From positions 1 to 22,951 of the forward strand of contig DAHO01000096.1 of assembly GCA_002498455.1 (NCBI GenBank): a stretch of DNA of 22,951 nt, read 5' to 3'. Below are positions 6,365 to 14,014 of this stretch, piece after piece. This DNA comes from Euryarchaeota archaeon UBA602 (lineage in GTDB: Archaea; Thermoplasmatota; Poseidoniia; Poseidoniales; Thalassarchaeaceae). The translations under genes and the position numbers were made by a program. Within the stretch, counting starts at the first letter, position 1. Each line of letters begins with the position of its first letter. A model generated the notes under the pieces. That model saw nothing but the letters and a program-made list of their open reading frames with translations. It did no database searches and was not told the origin of the DNA.

Positions 6365-8966
6365 ATTCAGATGTTCCAAGAACCCGACGGGTTTCATCAG
6401 GGTCGATGAACATCACACAGAGGATGATAATGGACTCAAGGATGGCTCCACAAATAATCAGTGAAGAATAGTCAAATCGCTGTGAAAGAGGTTCGGTTAA
6501 GGCGTATCCAATCACAGCTGAAAGATTCATCATAGCCATGTAGGCGGTATATTGCGTACCTCCAACTTCGGGCCAAGTGACTTTCATCATCAAAGAGAAG
6601 ATATTGATGTAAACCATGCCCTGGCAGAATGTGTGCATCGACCAGATTGTAACCAAGAACATTCGATTCTCCCACATTGATTCTGTGAAGCCCCAAATGA
6701 TGCTGATGATGACCAGTGCCAAGGTAGAGTAAATGATGATTGATTTTCCACCGAATCGCTTCCCCAATTGTCCACCAACAATGTAGCCGAGCATCAGCAC
6801 AAGTACCAACAAACCACCCTTCGTGGCGTTGAATCCTTCTTCACTCCAGCCCAACTCTTGGACAAACAGGATGGGCAACACAGGGACCAAGAAGTAGGAC
6901 AATGATTTCGACAGACTGAGCACAACCCCTAGTTGAGCAGAGCGCAGAGAAAACGCAGTTCGAATATTCGAGAGAATTTGGACAAAGTTCCGCTCGACTT
7001 TTTGCTCATCAGACCACAAACCGACATCAGACTTGTTCCACGGGAATCGGATGTCGCCGGGACGTTCTGTCATCATCAACGGAACCATCATGATTAGCAA
7101 AAGAATTGGAATTTGCAGCAGAATCGCGCCCTTAATCCCCACAAAACCAATGATTGTACCAAGGCCTGCCCCACCAATCATTCCGCCAACCAGTTTCGAA
7201 CTAAACATGTAACTGTTGACTTTTTCAAATTCGTCAGGACGAAGCACATCGACGGCCAAGGCATCGGTACTGACGTCTTGCAGGGAAGTGAAGAGATTGT
7301 ACACAAGGAAAATTCCAACAACGGCATTCAAGTTGGTCGTGGGATCTGGGATGAAGAGGATGAGTGAGAGTGTCAAGATCATTCCTGCTTCTGCAAACAA
7401 AATCCACGGGCGTCGTCTTCCCATGGGGCGATATTGATATCGATCAATCACTGGACCCCACAAGAACTTGAAAGTCCAAGGCAGTGTACCCACCAACAAT
7501 AGTTTCGCAATCATTCCTGCTGAGACGCCCTCAACAGCAAGGAACGTCACAAATGTCACAGTGATGAATGCCCAAGGTAGGCCTTGTGCGATGTACAATA
7601 CACACAGTGTGATGACCCGAGATTGGTAACTCTCAACCAATGACTTCCCATTGGATATGACGGTAGATTCGGGCTTGTAATCGGTTTCTTCATCTTCTTC
7701 AATGATAAATCCGAGTTGGAATTGGTCTCTTCGAACGGAGATGAATCCAACAAGACATAGCAAACCGATGAACCATGGTAAGAAGAACACAATCGAGATT
7801 TCTCCTGTTCCTTGGGCGGTTGATTCCCCATCGCCCTCAACAACACCGTTTGTGGTTGCGTTCCAATCCCACCAAGCCATAGTGGCAATAATATTCAGGC
7901 CGGTTTGCAAGCCGGCTTCGACATTTGTCCTCCCTCCAGCCAATTGGTTCACAGTCGCGACGGAATCGGCTTGGGAATGCTTTGGGGTCTGCTCACATGT
8001 GTCTCCTTCTTCGTGAATGTACTGATGTTGTCCACGAAGCCAAGTTGCAGTGTGGTTGTGCATGATGAAGTTGTAATGATCTGAATTTCCCTTGGTATCA
8101 TCAATCACTCGCACCCATTCTTCTGGATGGGATAAATTGGTGTTGATTTCTTTGAGATGTCCTTGAAACCACTCGGCATTGGTAATCATCTCATCCGTGA
8201 CTTCAAGCCCTTCATTCTCGTAATAGGACCAATCATCGACGGGAGATGTGAACATATACAGTGTCCAGTATTCTTCATCACAGCCCGATAGTTGACTGGC
8301 CAAGGGCGTGGGGACGGGCCAATTGAGTGCAAACATATCCAAATTGATGTAAGTGACATTGACATCTTCGGGTATACTCTCAACAAAATGCAAGCTCCCT
8401 TTGCCACCCCCTTCAGGGCTATTCGCTCCTTGCCATTCTTCGTAATCCCACCAGCCTAATTTCCAAGTGTGTAGAGGTGTGCCTTCCCATTGGGCAAATG
8501 TTCTTGCCAATTCTAACAGGGCACCAGAACCCGTTCCATCGTCATATGCACCTGTATTCGTGCAACCTGGGTAGGTTTGCCCGATCAAAGGTGGAGGCGA
8601 GTAACAGATGGCATCGTGATGGGCTCCGACAACCCTCCAATCATCTTCGAGCGTACCGTTAATCGTGACGACGATGTTCTCACAATTGTTACAGACTTCA
8701 GAAGTGAACGGCTGTCGTTCGACTTCATAGCCCATGGATTCGAGCTCGCTGGCGATCCAATTTCGAGCGTTAATATTTGCAGTTGAGTCAATTTGACGGT
8801 AACCAAAATCCGCCATTGAGACCATGTTATCGTATGCATTGCTGCCTTCAGGCCAAGCGGGTGGAGTTTCTTGTTGCACTTCAATCCGCATGATTTCTCC
8901 AGGCAACAATGCGGTCAGCAGCAGGGTGAGGACGAGTAGCACAGAGTGCTTCCCACTGCGAGACAT
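6357..8966 (-). CDS. Fusion of extracellular M28 zinc peptidase and AmpG/PAT-like MFS transporter
   Basis: One uninterrupted 869-residue protein carries two domains. A signal or anchor helix (about 7-23) leads into an M28 aminopeptidase-type domain (about 45-355) with all metal and catalytic residues: His116 and Asp118 in GAHHDA, Asp142/Asp143 in AYDDGTGSG, Glu176/Glu177 in DYEEW, Asp210 in INLDMF and His297 in SDHYNF. A membrane helix (about 388-411) and an acidic cytoplasmic linker (EEDEETDY) follow. From about 450 to 860 there is an MFS transporter with AmpG/PAT-family signatures: YIAQGLPWAF, PWTFKFLWGPVIDRY and MGRRRPWIL. The topology puts the peptidase outside the cell, tethered to the transporter. 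I infer that it trims peptides or peptide-containing muropeptide-like compounds and imports the product. The single frame and absence of stops argue against assembly error. Confidence 0.9.
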   Translation of the reverse strand: MSRSGKHSVLLVLTLLLTALLPGEIMRIEVQQETPPAWPEGSNAYDNMVSMADFGYRQIDSTANINARNWIASELESMGYEVERQPFTSEVCNNCENIVVTINGTLEDDWRVVGAHHDAICYSPPPLIGQTYPGCTNTGAYDDGTGSGALLELARTFAQWEGTPLHTWKLGWWDYEEWQGANSPEGGGKGSLHFVESIPEDVNVTYINLDMFALNWPVPTPLASQLSGCDEEYWTLYMFTSPVDDWSYYENEGLEVTDEMITNAEWFQGHLKEINTNLSHPEEWVRVIDDTKGNSDHYNFIMHNHTATWLRGQHQYIHEEGDTCEQTPKHSQADSVATVNQLAGGRTNVEAGLQTGLNIIATMAWWDWNATTNGVVEGDGESTAQGTGEISIVFFLPWFIGLLCLVGFISVRRDQFQLGFIIEEDEETDYKPESTVISNGKSLVESYQSRVITLCVLYIAQGLPWAFITVTFVTFLAVEGVSAGMIAKLLLVGTLPWTFKFLWGPVIDRYQYRPMGRRRPWILFAEAGMILTLSLILFIPDPTTNLNAVVGIFLVYNLFTSLQDVSTDALAVDVLRPDEFEKVNSYMFSSKLVGGMIGGAGLGTIIGFVGIKGAILLQIPILLLIMMVPLMMTERPGDIRFPWNKSDVGLWSDEQKVERNFVQILSNIRTAFSLRSAQLGVVLSLSKSLSYFLVPVLPILFVQELGWSEEGFNATKGGLLVLVLMLGYIVGGQLGKRFGGKSIIIYSTLALVIISIIWGFTESMWENRMFLVTIWSMHTFCQGMVYINIFSLMMKVTWPEVGGTQYTAYMAMMNLSAVIGYALTEPLSQRFDYSSLIICGAILESIIILCVMFIDPDETRRVLGTSESD

Positions 8967-8990
8967 TGCTTTTCCGACTCAGGTTGTCAT

Positions 8991-9009
8991 CTTGAGGCTT
9001 CGCCTCAAG
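8991..9009. repeat. 8-bp perfect inverted repeat in a divergent promoter region
   Basis: CTTGAGGC, a 3-base loop (TTC), then GCCTCAAG. It lies in the 97-bp gap between the divergent starts of the M28-transporter fusion (8966) and the UlaG-like hydrolase (9064). It could be an operator for a dimeric regulator or an RNA hairpin in the leader of the plus-strand gene. No clear TATA box is seen around it. Confidence 0.55.
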
Positions 9010-9063
9010 CGCGTGCGCCCATGCGAGGGTGAACCTGAAGGTCCTTCGCGAGTTCGCAACATT

Positions 9064-9897
9064 ATGGCAGACTGGGTGGTTCCAGAACACCGCACCCAAC
9101 CGGTATCTCGTGGGGCCGAATTGAAAATCGAAATGGAGTCTCCTATCGAAGCACCCGTCGCCGCTTGGTGGCTCACACAGGCATCGTGGATGGTGCGATT
9201 CCAAAATGGGCCTCTGGTTCTGATCGATCCATGGTGGCGAGATTTGTTTGCTGGCGATCGATGGGAAAAATTGCTCGGTGAGTTCCCCTTGGAACCTGAA
9301 GAGCATCCCGAACCTGATGTGGTACTCTGCACCCATTGGCACGATGACCACATTTGCCCTGAATCAATCCCTCGCCTGGCTACACATTTCCCCAATCTCC
9401 GTTTTGTGGTTCCAAACCGTTCCATCGATATGTTGACCGGCTGGGGGATTGAACAGAGTCGAATCATCCCAATGAAGGGGAGCGACACGACGGTAATTGA
9501 CAACATTCGAATCCATGCAATTCCTGCGGCCCATGAAGAACTTGATATCAACGAAGATGGCGCCTTGTACCTCGGTTTTGTCATAGAGTTTGGGAGTTCG
9601 ACCGTACTGCACATGGGTGACAGTCGGCCATACCCGGGGTGGCATGATGCCTTTCAAAGCGCATCTGGTCACTATGATTTGGTCTTTGCATGCATCAATG
9701 GAAACGACAATCTGCGTCATGATGAAGCGGTGGATTTGGCATTGGCATTGTCTCCGAAATTGATTGTCCCTATGCATTATGGGATGGATCCTGGAAATAC
9801 GGTCGACCCTCAAATTTTTGTCGATGAAATCAAGCTCAGAGCTCCAAATCAATCCTATGTTATCCCCGAGGTTGGAGGCAGAATCCTCATTGATTGA
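9064..9897 (+). CDS. UlaG-like metallo-beta-lactamase-fold hydrolase
   Basis: The 277-residue product has the metallo-beta-lactamase fold. The metal motif is THWHDDH (His91, His93, Asp95, His96), further ligands are likely His157 (AAHEE) and Asp186 in HMGDSRPY, and the last His lies in VPMHYGM. The layout and length are closest to the UlaG branch, which contains L-ascorbate-6-phosphate lactonase, a cytoplasmic lactone hydrolase. No signal peptide is present. The ATG at 9064 is chosen because the sequence upstream is the divergent spacer. A sugar-lactone substrate would fit the uronate genes nearby, but the family is broad and this is an inference. Its 3' end overlaps the convergent nucleotidyltransferase gene by 11 bp. 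Confidence 0.82.
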   Translation: MADWVVPEHRTQPVSRGAELKIEMESPIEAPVAAWWLTQASWMVRFQNGPLVLIDPWWRDLFAGDRWEKLLGEFPLEPEEHPEPDVVLCTHWHDDHICPESIPRLATHFPNLRFVVPNRSIDMLTGWGIEQSRIIPMKGSDTTVIDNIRIHAIPAAHEELDINEDGALYLGFVIEFGSSTVLHMGDSRPYPGWHDAFQSASGHYDLVFACINGNDNLRHDEAVDLALALSPKLIVPMHYGMDPGNTVDPQIFVDEIKLRAPNQSYVIPEVGGRILID

Positions 9898-10594
9898 AAA
9901 TTGATTGTGCATACTTGTATCCTTTAGAGTTACCCACATCTATGTATTTCGTTTTTACAAAGCAAGCACTCAATTTTTGCAATGATCCTAAACAGCGTAA
10001 TGTGGAAACTTCGTCATCATCCTCAATTTCCCAGAACGCTTCAGTCCAGATAGCACGTCCCGTAATTCTGTATTGACCCAACGGGAATTCTCGATTCGGG
10101 AACTTGTCTGAAATCGCTAAAATCTTATTTTCATGCAATTCTGTAACTCTGCCTGTATCCTTGAGTTGCAAACCCCAGGGGGCTTCAACTTGAATCACTG
10201 CTAGCAAAGTTTCTCCATCAAACGATGCGATAAGTTCAGCCGATGGATTCGCATCAGGAAACAATACATCAGGCAAAGCGATCAAGCAGGGCCCTGAACC
10301 CATGATTTCTCGAGCGCATTTGACCGCATCAACCAGACCTTTTGGTTCGGCTTGATGAACGATTTTCACACCACGATTCATGATTGCATTATCGATTGCT
10401 GGCTTGCTCGGCGAAGATACGACCACAATCTGCTTGATACCTGCATTTTCAAGTTCTTCAATGGTATGTTCAAGCAATGTTTTCCCTCCAACCTGAACCA
10501 ACTCTTTGCAGCCCAGCACAGCGTTTTCAGCCATTCTAGTCCCAAGGCCAGCTGCTGGAATCACAGCCCAGAATGGAGGATTTGACCCCGCCAT
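9887..10594 (-). CDS. GalU-like sugar-phosphate nucleotidyltransferase
   Basis: This 235-residue protein transfers a nucleotidyl group to a sugar 1-phosphate. The signature loop PAAGLGTRMA (13-22) with Lys30-Glu31 (CKELVQVGGKTLLEH) matches the GalU/RmlA-type NTP-binding region. The segment QAEPKGLVDAV (81-91) matches the family's base-binding motif, and Asp109 in LPDVLF is the likely metal ligand. It is shorter than GalU (about 300 residues), so the substrate cannot be assigned by homology alone. It lies head-to-head, 55 bp away, with the glucuronokinase-like gene, which suggests that glucuronate 1-phosphate is the substrate and UDP-glucuronate the product. An alternative is a UTP-glucose-1-phosphate or dTDP-sugar role in surface glycan synthesis. 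Confidence 0.85.
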   Translation of the reverse strand: MAGSNPPFWAVIPAAGLGTRMAENAVLGCKELVQVGGKTLLEHTIEELENAGIKQIVVVSSPSKPAIDNAIMNRGVKIVHQAEPKGLVDAVKCAREIMGSGPCLIALPDVLFPDANPSAELIASFDGETLLAVIQVEAPWGLQLKDTGRVTELHENKILAISDKFPNREFPLGQYRITGRAIWTEAFWEIEDDDEVSTLRCLGSLQKLSACFVKTKYIDVGNSKGYKYAQSIFNQ

Positions 10595-10649
10595 GATGTC
10601 CGCTAGTCGTCAACGGAATTAAGATACCCGTGAACTAGAGTCGGTAAAC
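10595..10649. promoter_or_regulatory. Divergent promoter spacer of the nucleotidyltransferase and glucuronokinase operons
   Basis: This 55-bp gap separates two divergent starts and must hold the promoters of both genes, or they share overlapping ones. The A/T-rich AATTAAGATA (10617-10626) is the only TATA-like stretch. It would serve the plus strand at a distance of about 25-30 bases, consistent with a leaderless or nearly leaderless transcript. No repeat is seen. Confidence 0.35.
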
Positions 10650-11678
10650 ATGCGCCGAGGTGCAGAGGCCATCTTCTGTTCCATTCCAGCCCGGATTGGA
10701 ATTCTAGGAAATCCTTCTGATGGCTACAATGGTCAATGCATTTCATCGCTTGCGCGGAACTGGCGTGCGAGTAGTGTCTTGACACCCCATGAAAATCGCT
10801 GGGACTTCTCGATTGACATCTCTTGTGGGGATGAAAAATTAGAGTACAAATCCCTGGCGAATCTCGCTGAAAACCCCCCTGACTTGAGTCAAGACGGTTT
10901 GTCTCGTTTGGTGTTGGGTGCATTGATTCATTTTCAGGAAGAGTGTGTAGCCAGTGGTTTGGCGATTGAGGCAAGTGGTTTCCAATTGAATTTGGATACC
11001 AATATTCCGCGCCAGGTTGGACTTGCGGGTTCATCTGCCGTAATCACAGCAGTCATCCGTTGTTTGCTTACACACCATGGGCTTGGAACCGCACTGCCTC
11101 CGCATGCGGTTGCAGATATGGTACTCAAAGTCGAAACCGATCGCTTGAATATTCACGGGGGCCTCCAAGATCGCCTCCCTCAGGCCTACAACCAAATGCT
11201 TCACATGGACTTTCGTGAGGAATTGATGGTTGGTCGTGGATGGGGTGCATATTCTCACTTGGATGAATCATTGTTGCCGAAAATGTGGTTGGCCCACGGC
11301 GGGACGGGCATCGAGTCTGGAAAAATCCATGCAGATTTACCGAAGCGGTGGGCTGAACAGGAACCAGTGATGGTACGCGTGATTAACGAATTGGCTTGGT
11401 GTGCCCATCGAGGGAAAGAAGCACTGGTCGCCGGCGATATGGCTGCCTTAGAAATCGAGATCAATCGTAATTTTGACTTGCGAACGGAGTTATTCGGAGA
11501 AGAAGCTCTCGGCGAAAATCTCGACATGGTCCGTTTGGCTCGAGAGATGGGCTCCTGTGCCAAGCAACCGGGTTCCGGTGGCGCCATCATCGGCATCGTT
11601 CCGGACGACGAATTCATGGAGCGGGCAGCATCAGCCTTTGCTGAGCACGGCTGGGAGTTGGTGCTGCTGGAGATGTAG
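10650..11678 (+). CDS. Glucuronokinase-like GHMP kinase
   Basis: The 342-residue protein is a GHMP kinase with the three family motifs. Motif 1 is PARIGILGNPSDGYNG (13-28), the ATP loop is IPRQVGLAGSSA (119-130), and motif 3 is PGSGGAI (307-313). Several stretches recall plant D-glucuronokinase (GLCAK) rather than galactokinase or homoserine kinase: ARIGxLGNPSD, DTNIPRQxGLxGSSA, GLQDRxxQ with HMDF, SGKxH with RW, and NFDxR with FGxExLG. Glucuronokinase makes glucuronate 1-phosphate from glucuronate and ATP. The next gene, 2 bp downstream, is an alpha-glucuronidase-like protein, and a nucleotidyltransferase is divergent upstream, so the context agrees. The family match is from memory of the plant enzyme; specificity is inferred. 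Confidence 0.85.
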   Translation: MRRGAEAIFCSIPARIGILGNPSDGYNGQCISSLARNWRASSVLTPHENRWDFSIDISCGDEKLEYKSLANLAENPPDLSQDGLSRLVLGALIHFQEECVASGLAIEASGFQLNLDTNIPRQVGLAGSSAVITAVIRCLLTHHGLGTALPPHAVADMVLKVETDRLNIHGGLQDRLPQAYNQMLHMDFREELMVGRGWGAYSHLDESLLPKMWLAHGGTGIESGKIHADLPKRWAEQEPVMVRVINELAWCAHRGKEALVAGDMAALEIEINRNFDLRTELFGEEALGENLDMVRLAREMGSCAKQPGSGGAIIGIVPDDEFMERAASAFAEHGWELVLLEM

Positions 11679-11680
11679 GG

Positions 11681-13114
11681 ATGCCCGATAATCGGATGCG
11701 TATCGCCTACATCCATGACTCCCCATTGTTTGAACGACTGGAAACAGATTACCGAGACCCACTCAAACTTCGAGAATTGGGATTCACCGACGTGGTTCTG
11801 TCCGACCAGATGAGTGGTTGCTTGTTTGGAGTGACACCAAAGTTGGTCAGCGAAGTTGAAACCGTTTCTGAACTTGGTTTGGGCGTTTGGCTGATGGATG
11901 ATCTGTTCACCTTGCCTGCGGATTCAATCGCGGGATGTCCTGGTTCGGAAGAAACCTGGGAACTGACGGGACAAGCCATTCGAGATGTGATCGAATCTGT
12001 ACCGCAAATCCGAGGCTTGGTTTTTCGATATGGCGAAACCTTTGAGAGTTCGGATTCGGCAATCAAACGGGTCGGTTTGTTTGACTGTCAGTGTATCGAT
12101 TGTTCCTCTATGGATGAGATTGCTCGTCGACGAAAAGTCATCGAATTGCTTGAGTCCGTGGTGTGTCGGGAGAATGGCAAGAGATGCATTCTCCGACTGT
12201 GGGATTTGACCTCAAAGGGCATCCATGCCAATCGCATTCTACAATCAAAAGTTCTCTCGAAGTGGGGCGGAGATCCTCGATTCTTTGTCTCTGTAAAACA
12301 TACGATGACAGATTACTGGCGACACCAACCTTGGAATCCAACGATGACGATAAGCGGGCCTGCGAGGTTCATTGAGTTCCAGTGCGAGCGAGAATACGAA
12401 TTCATCGGAATGGTCCCAAATTGGTTGGGCCCCGAGTGGAGTCAAGGTCCGATTGAATGTGGTGAACGGGGTCGCACCGGTCTGGGCAATACTCTGCCTG
12501 AAGAATGGGCAGGAAGTTGGATTATTCCAATAGGCGGTGGTTGGTCCAATCGGCATGCTGACAACTCGCTTTGGGCTGACATGAATGTTCATGCTGCACT
12601 TGCACTAACTGCAAATCCCAATCGGGACTCCAGTGAAATATTGCATGAATGGATTGTCGAAAATCAATTACCTTCTGATTTGCAATTGCTTCTTGAGAAG
12701 AGTCCAGAGTTGATTCTTCGTCTCCGATATTTGGATGTATGGAAAGTGCTGAAGAACCAAACCTGGATGCCTTCTGAAAACTGGTTTCGAGATGATAATT
12801 TTGTTCCGGGTGCGTGTGCAAAGATAGCCAATGCTGTGGTTGAGCAAAATATTGCAGACCTCTTGCGTTCAGAGCGAGCATTAGCCTCTGCAATGGCCCG
12901 TAATCATCTATTGGAAGCGGAGAAATTGCCTGTTTGCGAGCATACAGATTTCATCATTGGATCCTATCAATGGGCCAGCCATTTTGCCGAATGGACAGAG
13001 AAAACATGGGATATTTTACTAAACCATGCGCCACTATCTAGAGCACAATGCAAAGATTTGCTTGTGGCACGTCTCGATGAAGATCCACTCCCTCCGCTTT
13101 CGGTGATGGATTAA
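11681..13114 (+). CDS. Compact GH67 alpha-glucuronidase-like protein
   Basis: This 477-residue cytoplasmic protein looks like the catalytic barrel and part of the C-terminal domain of family GH67. By eye, VSVKHTMTDYW...P..P (204-220) followed by FQCEREYEFIGMVPNW (233-248) aligns with the GH67 segment carrying the two acidic catalytic residues, making Asp211 and Glu238 the counterparts. Glu119 in LVFRYGETF would be the general acid. Further on, GWSN...N..ALALTANPNRDSSEI..EWI (287-325) matches the GH67 C-terminal region. Known GH67 enzymes are about 650-700 residues; the N-terminal beta domain is absent here. It would release glucuronate from the non-reducing end of an oligosaccharide. The start is 2 bp after the kinase stop; a second ATG at 11696 is possible. 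Confidence 0.68.
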   Translation: MPDNRMRIAYIHDSPLFERLETDYRDPLKLRELGFTDVVLSDQMSGCLFGVTPKLVSEVETVSELGLGVWLMDDLFTLPADSIAGCPGSEETWELTGQAIRDVIESVPQIRGLVFRYGETFESSDSAIKRVGLFDCQCIDCSSMDEIARRRKVIELLESVVCRENGKRCILRLWDLTSKGIHANRILQSKVLSKWGGDPRFFVSVKHTMTDYWRHQPWNPTMTISGPARFIEFQCEREYEFIGMVPNWLGPEWSQGPIECGERGRTGLGNTLPEEWAGSWIIPIGGGWSNRHADNSLWADMNVHAALALTANPNRDSSEILHEWIVENQLPSDLQLLLEKSPELILRLRYLDVWKVLKNQTWMPSENWFRDDNFVPGACAKIANAVVEQNIADLLRSERALASAMARNHLLEAEKLPVCEHTDFIIGSYQWASHFAEWTEKTWDILLNHAPLSRAQCKDLLVARLDEDPLPPLSVMD

Positions 13115-13117
13115 GTC

Positions 13118-14014
13118 ATGCGACCGTTTCGGGTCACTATGGAGCGGGATTTGTTTGCCCGACTTTGGGAAGAGATTGACTTTGATGACCACCCTTTGTC
13201 GGGAGGACATCAACCAGATCCAGAGGGTGAACTCAAAGTCAAGATGACACCCAAAAGCATCCGACTGGAAGATGACCGTCTCTCTTTCTTGATTGGTGAG
13301 GGCATTGATGCAGATTCTGTTCATCGATGGGCCGAAAATGATGTTCGAATCAACGATGGACCCGAAAGATTGGGTGTTCATCGATGGTCGATGACTCCGC
13401 AATCCTTCTCACCAAAACTACGTCAATGGCTAATCCAGAAAATTGGCAATCCGGAGATCATTGAAGGCGAATCAGTAGAGGATTATCGCAGGCTTTTGCA
13501 TCATCTTCGTTTACGCCTTGAACCGAAGTTGCCAAACTGGACTTGGCATCTTGAGGTTGACAACAAGGCAGACCGAATGGGTTGGTATGTACGGGCTCCT
13601 GAATCCTGGTGTAGTCTATTCACTATTTTTGTCGGTCTCGGTTGGAATGCTCAGATTCCTGCTCGAGGTTTTCTCTTGTTTGAACGAGCCCCTCCGGGTG
13701 AGTTGGATCGACCTGATGAGGCTGAAGCCAACCGTTTGGATGGATTGAGGACAGTCGCCTTGTGTGACAGACGTCGAGGGGCGCTTTCGCTTCTTGCCAA
13801 CAACATGGATTGGGTTCTTCAACCGCAACCGTGTAAATTGCAACTACCGGGCGATGTAGAATTGTGGCCTCCTTCAATGGGCCGTTGGCCCTTACTCCAC
13901 GGGCGCTCCAATTCGATCGAAGATACTGTGGATTGGGCCGGTATTGTCATCGATGCTCTTCAACCTGCAATCTCGACCTTATCGGCAACCATTGATGGAA
14001 TCAGCTGGCAGTAA
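13118..14014 (+). CDS. Hypothetical protein, third gene of the glucuronate operon
   Basis: I do not recognise this 298-residue protein. It has no signal peptide or membrane helix. It is rich in Trp (many W, including WTWHLEV and WYVRAPESWCSLF), Arg and Asp. An N-terminal part (1-95), a His/Arg-rich helical stretch (YRRLLHHLRLRLEP, about 127-140) and a beta-rich C-terminal half can be made out. There is no catalytic signature I can name. It starts 3 bp after the GH67-like gene, so it belongs to the same transcript and probably takes part in the same pathway or as a partner of the glucuronidase. Its last 14 bases overlap the convergent HddA-like kinase gene. Confidence 0.75.
   Translation: MRPFRVTMERDLFARLWEEIDFDDHPLSGGHQPDPEGELKVKMTPKSIRLEDDRLSFLIGEGIDADSVHRWAENDVRINDGPERLGVHRWSMTPQSFSPKLRQWLIQKIGNPEIIEGESVEDYRRLLHHLRLRLEPKLPNWTWHLEVDNKADRMGWYVRAPESWCSLFTIFVGLGWNAQIPARGFLLFERAPPGELDRPDEAEANRLDGLRTVALCDRRRGALSLLANNMDWVLQPQPCKLQLPGDVELWPPSMGRWPLLHGRSNSIEDTVDWAGIVIDALQPAISTLSATIDGISWQ

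Noticed and set aside
8824..9063. Upstream extension of the UlaG-like frame
   Set aside because: It runs across the start of the divergent M28-transporter gene and the inverted repeat. The ATG at 9064 fits the gene boundary.
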